From Rhodobiaceae bacterium (GTDB taxonomy: Bacteria > Pseudomonadota > Alphaproteobacteria > Parvibaculales > Parvibaculaceae): 21,805 nucleotides of DNA. Of this stretch, positions 1 through 7,616 are shown one piece after another. Every line of letters starts with the position of its first letter. The first letter of the stretch is position 1. The notes beneath the pieces were generated by a model that searched no databases, was not told the origin of the DNA, and was given only the letters and a program-made list of their open reading frames with translations. The translations under genes and the position numbers were made by a program. The DNA is taken from positions 429,906 through 451,710 of the forward strand of contig NVWR01000002.1 in the NCBI GenBank assembly GCA_002746275.1, written 5' to 3'.

Positions 1-412
1 GGAAGTCAAAACGCTGGTACAGAAAGTGGCAGCTGCTGGACGCAGCGAGCATCATGTTCATACCCGTGTCTATCGGCCCTGGGGTTTCTATGAGGGTCTC
101 GACCAGGGTGAGAGCCATCAGGTGAAACATCTGATGGTCAATCCTGGGGCCAGTCTGTCGTTGCAGCTTCATCACAAGCGAGCGGAGCACTGGGTGGTCG
201 TGAAGGGTGAGGCCCGGGTGACGGTCGGTGACAAGGTGCAGGTGCTGAAAGAAAATCAGTCTGTCTACATTCCCATTGAGACAAAACACCGGCTGGAGAA
301 TCTAGGCACAGAACCCCTCAGCATCATCGAGGTGCAGTCAGGCTCTTATCTCGGCGAAGACGACATCGTGCGCTTCGACGACGTCTATGGACGTGTTCCC
401 GAAGAATCGTGA
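1..412 (+). CDS. manC: Mannose-1-phosphate guanylyltransferase / mannose-6-phosphate isomerase, C-terminal part (partial)
   Basis: The reading frame is open from base 2, so this is the 3' end of a gene that starts left of the window; the internal GTG at 26 is not the true start. About 136 residues are visible. They match the C-terminal cupin (type II phosphomannose isomerase) domain of the bifunctional ManC/AlgA/CpsB family. Conserved blocks are AAGRSE, VYRPWG, GASLSLQLHHKRAEHW (metal-binding His and Glu of the cupin), ENQSVYIP, KHRLEN and IEVQSGSYLGEDDIVRFDD near the end. In this family the enzyme makes GDP-mannose from mannose-6-phosphate for capsule, O-antigen or exopolysaccharide. The nucleotidyltransferase half is outside the window and was not seen. 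The gene converges on the malic enzyme gene with 13 bases between stops. The symbol is a family-level name; algA, cpsB and xanB are equivalents. Confidence 0.9.
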   Translation, partial: EVKTLVQKVAAAGRSEHHVHTRVYRPWGFYEGLDQGESHQVKHLMVNPGASLSLQLHHKRAEHWVVVKGEARVTVGDKVQVLKENQSVYIPIETKHRLENLGTEPLSIIEVQSGSYLGEDDIVRFDDVYGRVPEES

Positions 413-425
413 ATAGTATCGGCAG

Positions 426-2045
426 CTAAACGCCGTCATATGTCGGGTCATACATGTAGTTTTTGATCGCTTCGACATAGCCATCTGCATCCAGATTTTT
501 CGCCAGACCTTGTGCGTGAGCCGTCTGCGCAACTTTCAGGGCGATCTGCGCTGAAACATCACGAATGACGGAGAGACGTGGATAGACCGCACCGTGCGCC
601 AAATCATCCTCTGTCACCTCTCCCGCAAGGGCGTCAGCTGCGGCCAGAAACATTTCGTCGCAAATCAACGATGCATCGGCGATCACCGCGCCCAGGCCGA
701 TGCCGGGAAATACATAGGCGTTGTTTCCCTGGGCGGGTCTGTGAACCGCGCCTGCATACGAAACAGGCTCAAAGGGACTGCCACTGGCAAATATGACCCG
801 GCCACCCGACCATTCATAGGCTTGCTCCGCCGTACATTCCGCTCGCGAGGTCGGGTTGGACAAAGCAAAAATGACAGGCCGGTCGTTTAGCGCTGCCATG
901 CGCTCCACGACTTCTCTCGTAAAGGTTCCGGGCGCCCCCGTGGCACCGATCAATATATCAGGCTTGATGGCATCGATGGCCGACACAAAATCAGCCGGCG
1001 CATGATCGTGAGCATAAGGGAGATTATGCGACATCAGATCATCGCGACCCTTGATCACCAACCCGTTCACATCGACAAACCAAAGCTTTTTCCTGGCTGC
1101 TTCTTCCGACAGGCCTTGCCGCTTAAAGGCCTCGCAGATCAGGTCGGCAATGCCAGTTGCTGCAGAGCCCGCGCCTAAGAACATAATCTTGAGGTCTGTG
1201 AAAGCCTTTTTGGAAATTCGGGTCGAGGCATAAATGCCTGCAAGTGCCACCGCTGCCGTGCCTTGAATGTCATCGTTGAAACAAAGGACCCGGTCGCGAT
1301 AGGTGTGCAACAGCCGGTAAGCGTTGGGCGTTAGAAAATCTTCAAACTGGATCAGCGCTTTGGGAAACTTGACTTGAACGGCGGAGACAAACTCTTCCAC
1401 CAGTTCGTCATACGCCTCCCCTTGCACACGGGCGAATGGATACCCGAGGTAGAGTGGGTCTTCGCGCAACTCCCGATTGTTGGTCCCCACATCCAACATC
1501 ACAGGCAGGCACTGGTGTGGTTGAATACCCGCGCACGCCACATAGAGAGCAAGCTTGCCAATGGGGATCCCCATCCCGTTGGCTCCCAGATCACCCAGAC
1601 CCAGAATGCGCTCCCCATCCGTCACCACAATGATGCGGATATCTTTTTCCGGCCAGTTGTCGAGAATTTCAGCAACGTCGCCTTTGTCTTCCGGCGTGAT
1701 GTAGAAGCCTTGGGGTTTGCGAAAAATATGGGCAAATTCTCTGCACGCCTGTCCCACCGTCGGCGTGTAGATGAGCGGCATAATTTCTTCGATATTGTCG
1801 ATCAACGTTCGATAGAAAAGTGTCTGGTTTCGTTCTTGAAGAGAGGACAGGAAAATGTAGCGCTCAATATCAAATTCCTTACGGCGCATATTTTCAAGGA
1901 CCCGGATCAGTTGCGTGTCCATGTCGACGACGTTGTAGGGAAGCAGGCCGCGCAGGCGCAGCTTTCTTCTCTCCTCTTTCGAAAAGGCTGTGGATTTGGT
2001 CAATGCTCTGTCGTTGAGCAGCTGCTGACCTATGAAATCTCTCAT
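426..2045 (-). CDS. maeA: NAD(P)-dependent malic enzyme
   Basis: This 539-residue protein oxidatively decarboxylates malate to pyruvate in the cytoplasm. Length and order fit the large malic enzyme family. The N-terminal malic domain has YTPTVG with catalytic Tyr93, VVTDGERILGLGD, and GMGIPIGK with catalytic Lys164. The metal ligands are in QFEDF (Glu235, Asp236) and FNDDIQGTA (Asp259). The C-terminal NAD-binding domain starts with FLGAGSAATG near residues 289-298. I chose the ATG at 2045 because AAGGA lies 7 bases upstream. An in-frame GTG at 2060 would add five residues (MKDQG) and cannot be excluded. The large-subunit layout and close similarity to SfcA/MaeA suggest NAD preference, but cofactor use cannot be read with certainty. 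It is a single gene with no visible operon partner. Long antisense frames over it are shadows. Confidence 0.95.
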   Translation of the reverse strand: MRDFIGQQLLNDRALTKSTAFSKEERRKLRLRGLLPYNVVDMDTQLIRVLENMRRKEFDIERYIFLSSLQERNQTLFYRTLIDNIEEIMPLIYTPTVGQACREFAHIFRKPQGFYITPEDKGDVAEILDNWPEKDIRIIVVTDGERILGLGDLGANGMGIPIGKLALYVACAGIQPHQCLPVMLDVGTNNRELREDPLYLGYPFARVQGEAYDELVEEFVSAVQVKFPKALIQFEDFLTPNAYRLLHTYRDRVLCFNDDIQGTAAVALAGIYASTRISKKAFTDLKIMFLGAGSAATGIADLICEAFKRQGLSEEAARKKLWFVDVNGLVIKGRDDLMSHNLPYAHDHAPADFVSAIDAIKPDILIGATGAPGTFTREVVERMAALNDRPVIFALSNPTSRAECTAEQAYEWSGGRVIFASGSPFEPVSYAGAVHRPAQGNNAYVFPGIGLGAVIADASLICDEMFLAAADALAGEVTEDDLAHGAVYPRLSVIRDVSAQIALKVAQTAHAQGLAKNLDADGYVEAIKNYMYDPTYDGV

Positions 2046-2234
2046 ACCTTGGTCCTTCACCGCCCCACCCTGGCGAGAAACATTGAATGTCTACATATCG
2101 TTACGGGCTACTTTACCGGCCACCAGTGACTTCTCCGTTAAGGCCCCACCCCCGTTCACCACTTTGTCAGGTGCCCGTGCCCTAAAATCAGACTACATAG
2201 GCTGATGCGTCCTCATTCCTCACGGGATTTCTCC

Positions 2235-3074
2235 ATGTTCAGAGCCTCTTTTTTGATCAGCCTACTGTTTTTTGGGCTCGCCTCTCTGCCTGCCGCCGCT
2301 TGTGGTGTGCGAACAGATTGCGAGGTCCAAAATGGCAATTACCGCATATATCTGCCGGAGAGCTGGACGAATGGAGACGGAGGCCTGGCCGATCCTTCTG
2401 TGCCCCGAGGGGCTGTTCTCTTCTTTCATGGATGGAAGGGCTCTTCTGGCAGCACGATGAACAATCGGCGGCTTCGCGAAGCCGCTTCGGACCTGGGCAT
2501 TGCCCTAGTTGCTCCCAACGGGGTGGACGGCGCCTGGTCTTATCCTCAATCACCGGTCGTCGAACGAGACGGCCTCGCCTACACCCAAGCCGTGCTTGAT
2601 GACCTGGAACAGAGATTTGGCATTCGCTCTGAGCGCGTGATGGCCGCGGGGTTTTCACTTGGCGGGTCGATGGTCTGGAACCTGTCGTGTTACCTGGGTG
2701 ATCAATTCGCAGGCTTCTCGCCAATTGCGGGCACTTTCTGGGTTCCATTGCCCACGTCCTGTCCAAGCGACGTGCCCAATCTCATCCACTATCATGGGAC
2801 CAAAGACGGGACATTCCCTCTTGCCGGTCGGTCTGTGGCCAATGGTCGTTTCCAGCAAGGCGACACGCTGCGAAGTCTGGACATGTGGAAATCTCAAGGC
2901 ACCTGCGAGACAGAAGAACCACAGCTAACAATCAGCGGTGCCTTGCATTGCGAGCGCCGCTCTGCTTGTGGAGGTGGGGTGCTTGAGCTCTGCCTGCATG
3001 ATGGGGGGCACATTTACCGTGCTGACTGGATCAAACGCAGTTGGAAAATACTGGCGAGCATCAAAGGCTGGTAG
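2235..3074 (+). CDS. Secreted PHB-depolymerase-like (LpqC-type) alpha/beta-hydrolase esterase
   Basis: This 279-residue protein begins with a Sec signal peptide: a hydrophobic core, FLISLLFFGLASLPAAA, followed by Cys. The Cys after AAA could be a lipid anchor, but the lipobox is poor. The hydrolase fold shows the oxyanion strand VLFFHGWKGSSGS, the nucleophile elbow GFSLGGSM, an acid residue in HGTKDGTFP, and a C-terminal His in LHDGGHIYRADW. These are hallmarks of the extracellular polyhydroxybutyrate depolymerase / feruloyl esterase superfamily (LpqC). Substrate is not predictable; short-chain polyesters or aryl esters are options. An upstream in-frame ATG at 2205 would add MRPHSSRDFS before the signal. 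I prefer 2235 because a normal signal peptide starts there and GGGA sits just upstream. The CoA-transferase gene begins 33 bases downstream, so the two may be cotranscribed. Several Cys residues suggest disulfides, as expected for an exported enzyme. Confidence 0.85.
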   Translation: MFRASFLISLLFFGLASLPAAACGVRTDCEVQNGNYRIYLPESWTNGDGGLADPSVPRGAVLFFHGWKGSSGSTMNNRRLREAASDLGIALVAPNGVDGAWSYPQSPVVERDGLAYTQAVLDDLEQRFGIRSERVMAAGFSLGGSMVWNLSCYLGDQFAGFSPIAGTFWVPLPTSCPSDVPNLIHYHGTKDGTFPLAGRSVANGRFQQGDTLRSLDMWKSQGTCETEEPQLTISGALHCERRSACGGGVLELCLHDGGHIYRADWIKRSWKILASIKGW

Positions 3075-3107
3075 GAAATTCTCCCAGCCATCAAACGAGT
3101 TCTTACA

Positions 3108-4373
3108 ATGACGCATAGTGACCCTTCATCACCTCCCACAGGCAGTCTAGCGGACCTGCGCGTGCTGGACCTTTCCCGTATTCTGGCGGGCCCGACGGCA
3201 ACCCAACTGCTCGGCGATCTGGGAGCTGAGATCATTAAAGTTGAACGTCCCGGCAAGGGCGATGATACGCGTGGTTGGGGGCCCCCTTTTCTGAAAGACA
3301 GTTCAGGAAAGGACACGCATGAAAGCGCCTATTACCTCTCTTCCAACCGCAATAAGAAGTCGATTGCCATCGACATCTCGAAGGAAGAAGGCCGCGCACT
3401 CATCCGGCAACTCGCTGACCAATCAGACATTCTCGTGGAGAATTTCAAAGTCGGCGACCTCAAACGATATGGGCTGGACTACGCAACCCTCTCCAAGCGC
3501 AACGCGCGCCTGATTTACTGCTCCATTTCGGGGTTTGGCCAATCAGGGCCTTATGCTGGCCACGCCGGCTATGACTTCCTCATCCAAGGCATGGGGGGCA
3601 TTATGAGCATCACAGGTGAAGGGGGACCGGAGAGCGCTGGTCCCTTGAAAGTCGGCGTCGGCATTGCTGATATTATGTGCGGCATGTATGCAACCGTCGC
3701 AGTTCTCGCCGCAGTGGAAGCCCGCCACAGAACGGGCAAAGGACAGCATATCGATATTTCCCTTCTCGACAGTCAGATCGCCTGGCTCGCCAATCAGGGA
3801 GTATCCTATCTTGTGTCCGGCAAGACACCCCAACCCTTGGGCAATGCCCACCCGACCATCGTTCCCTATGAGACCTTTCCCGGTTCTGACCACGCCTTTA
3901 TTTTAGCCGTGGGCAATGATGCGCAGTTCGCCCGTTTTTGCGCGACTGCAGCCTGCCCTGATCTCTGTGAAGACCTCCGGTTCTCCAAAAATGCCGACAG
4001 GGTTCGCAATCGAGGGGTTTTGATCCCCCTTCTGCAAGACATCACGCGCACACGGAGTGCGGCTGACTGGATCAGCGCCCTTGAAGCAGTTGGTGTGCCT
4101 TGTGGCCCCATCAACACTATTCCAGAAGTGTTTGACGACCCTCAGGTGCAACACCGTGGCATGCAGATCAACCTGCCCCATACCGCAGGCGCAGAGGGAT
4201 CGGTCTCCCTGATCGGAAACCCGATCAAGTTAAGCGACACGCCTGTGCATTACCGGTCTGCCCCACCCCAGCTGGGTGAGCACACACGCGACATTTTGAA
4301 AAACACTCTCAGCCTGTCGGAGGAGGCAATAAGAAACCTCACTGACACTGGCACAGTGGAGGCAATGGATTGA
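3108..4373 (+). CDS. CaiB/BaiF family (class III) CoA-transferase
   Basis: This 421-residue cytoplasmic enzyme belongs to the class III CoA-transferases (formyl-CoA transferase, CaiB, BaiF). They move CoA between a CoA-thioester and a free acid through an aspartyl-CoA intermediate. Family blocks seen are LADLRVLDLSRILAGPTATQLLGDLGAEIIKVERP at residues 14-48, SSNRNKKSIAIDI, LVENFKVGDLKRYGLDY, YCSISGFGQSGPYA and GYDFLIQGMGGIMSITG. The likely catalytic Asp188 is in VGIADIMCGMYA, and GKGQHIDISLLDSQIA follows. Length is normal. It lies 33 bases after the esterase, and its stop TGA shares one base with the ATG of the thiamine-diphosphate enzyme, which implies translational coupling. The pairing resembles frc-oxc of oxalate catabolism, but the partner is not a recognisable oxalyl-CoA decarboxylase, so I do not call it frc. 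The acid substrate is unknown. Confidence 0.93.
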   Translation: MTHSDPSSPPTGSLADLRVLDLSRILAGPTATQLLGDLGAEIIKVERPGKGDDTRGWGPPFLKDSSGKDTHESAYYLSSNRNKKSIAIDISKEEGRALIRQLADQSDILVENFKVGDLKRYGLDYATLSKRNARLIYCSISGFGQSGPYAGHAGYDFLIQGMGGIMSITGEGGPESAGPLKVGVGIADIMCGMYATVAVLAAVEARHRTGKGQHIDISLLDSQIAWLANQGVSYLVSGKTPQPLGNAHPTIVPYETFPGSDHAFILAVGNDAQFARFCATAACPDLCEDLRFSKNADRVRNRGVLIPLLQDITRTRSAADWISALEAVGVPCGPINTIPEVFDDPQVQHRGMQINLPHTAGAEGSVSLIGNPIKLSDTPVHYRSAPPQLGEHTRDILKNTLSLSEEAIRNLTDTGTVEAMD

Positions 4374-5983
4374 TGAAAAATGGTGCTGAGATCATCGCCG
4401 ATCACCTGGCAATGGCAGGGTGTAAAACTGCCTTTGGCATTCCCGGTGGCGAAGTCCTTGCCCTCGTTGAGGCCCTCACAAAGGCTGACATTCGGTTTGT
4501 GCTGACCAAGCACGAAAACCCGGCTGGGTTTATGGCCGAAGGCGCATGGCATGCGACCGGAGCGCCGGGCGTTCTTGTCGCAACCCTCGGTCCCGGTGTT
4601 GCCAACGCCGTGAACACGGTTGCCAATGCCTATCAGGACAAGGTGCCCCTTATCTTCCTGACAGGCCGGGTCGATGCGGCGGAGGCTGAGAGTTACACCC
4701 ATCAAGTGTTTGATCATCAGGCGGTGCTCCGCCCCATTGTTAAAGGCAGTTTCTGTGCGGCGCCGGGCGCTGTCGGCATCATGATCGACAAAGCCCTGAC
4801 GCTGGCCACCGAAGGACAACCGGGCCCGGTTCATGTAGATGTTCCGATCATGGTCGCCGAAAACCCTTCTCCGGAAGAGGCCGTCGTGCCCTCGCCGCCC
4901 GCCAGCCCGAACGCGCCGCCCGACGGTGCTGCTTTGGATCGGGCGATCACCGCTTTGGAAAAGGCTGCCCGCCCGATTGCGATTGCCGGTGTTGATGCGG
5001 TGAATGAACAATCAGGCTCTGCGATCGAGGCATTTTGCACCCGCTACAACATCCCCCTGATCACCACCTACAAGGGGAAAGGCCTGATTGACGAAGCACA
5101 TCCTCTGGTTGTTGGCGGGGCGGGGCTCTCTCCTAAGGCTGACCAGATTGTCCTGCCCTTGATCAAGCAGGCTGATCTTGTTTTGCTGCTGGGATATGAC
5201 CCCATTGAAATGCGGATTGGCTGGCGCAACCCCTGGGGGGCCGACACGGAGGTCATTGAAATTACGCCTGTGCCTCGCGATCATGGCATGCACCGGGTGA
5301 GCCAAACCTTCCGCTCCGAGATTACGACTACGCTCGCGGCCTTCTCCAAGGCGCAGCCGCGGGCCAACGTTTGGCCCGACCGTGAAGCAGCGGTAGCCCG
5401 GACAGCTCTCAACGCGGCTTTCACAGCACCCAATGCCGGGTTCACACCGGGCCATGTCTTCGACACCTTGCGCCAGGTGCTGCCCCGGGACACAGTCATG
5501 ACCACCGACAGCGGCGCGCACCGCATATTACTCTCTCAGAAATGGAACACGCACTCTCCCCGCACCCTTCTTCAATCTTCCGCGCTGTGCACCATGGGGT
5601 GCGCGGTGCCGATCGCAGCAGGCTACAAGCTCTGCGCGCCGGGAAAGACTGTTGCGTGCGTGCTGGGCGACGCCGGTCTTGAAATGATTTTGGGCGAACT
5701 GGCCACCCTTCGCGACCTTGAACTCCCCATCATCATCACCGTTATGGTGGATGAAAGTCTGGGACTGATCGAACTGAAACAGCGGGCAACCGGGCGACCA
5801 AATGCGGGTGTTGATTTTGGGGGCACTGATTTTCCCGCTGTGGCAACGGCCATGGGGGGTGCCGGTATCTGGATCGATGACACGGCAAGCCTGGAGCGGG
5901 AAGTGACGGCGGCTCTCACCCGCCCAACATTTACACTGCTCGCCTGTCGAATTGGGCGCCAAGCTTACGATGGCGCATTTTAG
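4373..5983 (+). CDS. Thiamine-diphosphate-dependent enzyme, acetolactate synthase-like
   Basis: This 536-residue protein has the three-domain layout of the POX/acetolactate synthase superfamily. The N-terminal PYR domain has FGIPGGEVL and the catalytic Glu48 in LTKHENPAGFMAEG, then TLGPGVANAVNTVANAYQDKVPLIFLTG. A central domain starts near residue 190. The C-terminal PP domain has CVLGDAGLEMILGEL and VMVDESLGLIELKQ. The usual GDG...N metal-binding motif reads GDA (Asp433) and Asp460 in the place of Asn. That places it among divergent acetolactate-synthase-like enzymes of unknown reaction rather than true IlvB/IlvI or oxalyl-CoA decarboxylase. I chose the ATG at 4373; TTG at 4370 is possible. 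GGAGG lies 10 bases upstream inside the CoA-transferase gene, with a one-base stop/start overlap. Together the two genes suggest carboligation or C-C cleavage of a 2-oxo or 2-hydroxyacyl compound. The substrate is inference only. Confidence 0.9.
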   Translation: MKNGAEIIADHLAMAGCKTAFGIPGGEVLALVEALTKADIRFVLTKHENPAGFMAEGAWHATGAPGVLVATLGPGVANAVNTVANAYQDKVPLIFLTGRVDAAEAESYTHQVFDHQAVLRPIVKGSFCAAPGAVGIMIDKALTLATEGQPGPVHVDVPIMVAENPSPEEAVVPSPPASPNAPPDGAALDRAITALEKAARPIAIAGVDAVNEQSGSAIEAFCTRYNIPLITTYKGKGLIDEAHPLVVGGAGLSPKADQIVLPLIKQADLVLLLGYDPIEMRIGWRNPWGADTEVIEITPVPRDHGMHRVSQTFRSEITTTLAAFSKAQPRANVWPDREAAVARTALNAAFTAPNAGFTPGHVFDTLRQVLPRDTVMTTDSGAHRILLSQKWNTHSPRTLLQSSALCTMGCAVPIAAGYKLCAPGKTVACVLGDAGLEMILGELATLRDLELPIIITVMVDESLGLIELKQRATGRPNAGVDFGGTDFPAVATAMGGAGIWIDDTASLEREVTAALTRPTFTLLACRIGRQAYDGAF

Positions 5984-6005
5984 CGGGTTTTCGACAGTTT
6001 TCCTC

Positions 6006-6039
6006 ACGCCTTCATCACGTATTCGTGAGCATGAGGCGT
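6006..6039. terminator. Hairpin after the ThDP-enzyme gene (possible terminator)
   Basis: An inverted repeat lies 23 bases after the stop at 5983. The outer stem ACGCCT/AGGCGT has 6 pairs, a small internal loop follows, and the inner stem TCACG/CGTGA closes on a TATT loop. There is no uninterrupted T run after it on the plus strand, only a T/C-rich stretch from about 6052. It could be a weak terminator or an RNA-stabilising hairpin for the esterase/CoA-transferase/ThDP transcript. The rest of the 183-base gap to 6167 shows nothing else I can support. Confidence 0.4.
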
Positions 6040-6166
6040 AGATTGATAGCGCTTTCTCTCGCTCTCTCAAAAGGCGGTGATCAGCCCTCTATGCCTGTAG
6101 AAGTGTCGCAGCAAACGGTGTTAGGTCTGATTTGGCGGGTACGCAGCAATTGACCGAGACAGGCCT

Positions 6167-7552
6167 ATGACCTTGATAGATGCTTTTGGAAGTGACGTGT
6201 CACTCAGTGATGCAAAAAGCCTTCACCACTGGAACCAGTTGATGATGGCCTTTTTGGCCCATTCGTCGAAGACTGCGGGCCATCTGGCCGCTCTGCTGGA
6301 AACCAGTCCTGATTTTTCCTTGGCGTATACGTTTCAGGGCATCTCCTATCTTAGCCTCGGGCGCCGTGAACTTATCGCCAATGCACAGACCGCTTTTGAG
6401 AATGCCCAAGCGTCTGTCCGCCGGGTTGGCTGCAATGGCAGAGAAGCGCTTTACCTGAAAGCGCTTGGCGAGTGGATCGCCGGGTACCCCCGTGCGTCGG
6501 CAGACATCATGGATACAATTCTGGAAAGCCACCCTCAGGATGCAATGGCGGTGAAACTTAGCCATGGCATTCGGTTCATTCTTGGCGATGCAGCTGGCAT
6601 GCGCACCTCCGTTGAGGCAGTGCTGGATACCTATACCGACGATCACCCTGCAACCGGCTATGTGCTGGGGTGCCATGCTTTTTCTGCGGAGGAGACTGGT
6701 TCATTTTCTCTGGCCGAGAAACAAGGGCGCCGGGGTCTTGAGCTGGCTGAGGATGATGCCTGGGGCCTGCATGCTGTCGCCCACGTCTATGACATGACGG
6801 CACAGGTCGACGTTGGTGAGGAATGGCTTTCCAGCCGTACGTATCAGTGGGCGCACTGCAATAATTTTGGTTACCATGTGTGGTGGCACCTTGCTCTGTT
6901 CCATCTGGCCCAAGGTCGAACCGACAAAGCGCTTGAGCTGTACGACACCAAATTTCGGGCCGTTTTGACCGATGATTACCGCGATATTTCAAATGCCACT
7001 TCCATGCTTGTGCGCCTCGAGCTGGAAGGTGTCATCGTTGGAAATCGCTGGGACGAGTTAGCTGATTTGAGTGAAAAACGTGTGCAGGACGGCTGTGTGG
7101 TCTTCGCAGACCTGCATTACATGCTGCCACTTGCCCGGACAGGTCGAAGGCAGGCCGTTTCCACACTGATCCAGACACTTGAAACAGAGGCAAATGCCGG
7201 CACTTGCGATATGGAGCTTGTCGCAAAAGCGGCAGGCGTCTCAACAGCTCATGGGCTTCGCGCTTATTACGAAGCTGACTTTGCCGGAGCCTATCAAAAA
7301 CTGATGCGGGCGCGCGCCGCTATGCAGAGCATTGGGGGCAGCCATGCGCAAAGGGATGTCTTTGAGCGTCTGACCATCGATACAGCCATTCGGGCCAACT
7401 TGTTCAACGAAGCAAAATATCTCCTGTCAGACCGCGCCCATCGACGGGGTGCCATCGACAGGTTTGGTAAGGACCGGTCGGCTATTTTAAGCCGTTCCTT
7501 TGCCAACAACGCAAATTCTATCTCCCCTAAAATCGTGGCCCTGCCTGCCTGA
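6167..7552 (+). CDS. TTC38-like tetratricopeptide repeat protein
   Basis: This 461-residue soluble protein has no signal peptide or membrane segment. It resembles the tetratricopeptide repeat 38 (TTC38) family, which is common in proteobacteria and actinobacteria and has no established reaction. Helical repeats are visible as regularly spaced Ala/Leu/Tyr patterns, for example residues 45-90 (DFSLAYTFQGISYLSLGRR) and 100-130. The family-typical centre WGLHAVAHVYDMTAQVDVGEEWL is near residues 205-227, followed by HVWWHLALFHLAQGRTDKALELYD. The ATG at 6167 starts the family-like region; the ribosome-binding site is weak. It lies between the ThDP operon and opgC on the same strand, 64 bases before opgC. 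A functional link to either side is not shown. The family assignment is by pattern; the role is unknown. Confidence 0.82.
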   Translation: MTLIDAFGSDVSLSDAKSLHHWNQLMMAFLAHSSKTAGHLAALLETSPDFSLAYTFQGISYLSLGRRELIANAQTAFENAQASVRRVGCNGREALYLKALGEWIAGYPRASADIMDTILESHPQDAMAVKLSHGIRFILGDAAGMRTSVEAVLDTYTDDHPATGYVLGCHAFSAEETGSFSLAEKQGRRGLELAEDDAWGLHAVAHVYDMTAQVDVGEEWLSSRTYQWAHCNNFGYHVWWHLALFHLAQGRTDKALELYDTKFRAVLTDDYRDISNATSMLVRLELEGVIVGNRWDELADLSEKRVQDGCVVFADLHYMLPLARTGRRQAVSTLIQTLETEANAGTCDMELVAKAAGVSTAHGLRAYYEADFAGAYQKLMRARAAMQSIGGSHAQRDVFERLTIDTAIRANLFNEAKYLLSDRAHRRGAIDRFGKDRSAILSRSFANNANSISPKIVALPA

Positions 7553-7616
7553 CTGTGCCAATACTCCTCTCCATCTGAAAAGACTTCGACTTTCCCGTCG
7601 CTAACAAGGCATCTGC

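Noticed and set aside
1374..2129. 251-codon plus-strand frame
   Set aside because: It lies antisense to the malic enzyme, which has all catalytic motifs; no family pattern and no ribosome-binding site.
4250..5011. 253-codon minus-strand frame
   Set aside because: It is antisense to the CoA-transferase and ThDP genes; low-complexity Arg/Gly/His composition typical of a shadow frame.
3108..5983. Calling the CoA-transferase/ThDP pair frc-oxc (oxalate catabolism)
   Set aside because: The ThDP enzyme lacks the oxalyl-CoA decarboxylase N-terminal pattern and looks acetolactate-synthase-like, so the oxalate assignment is not supported.
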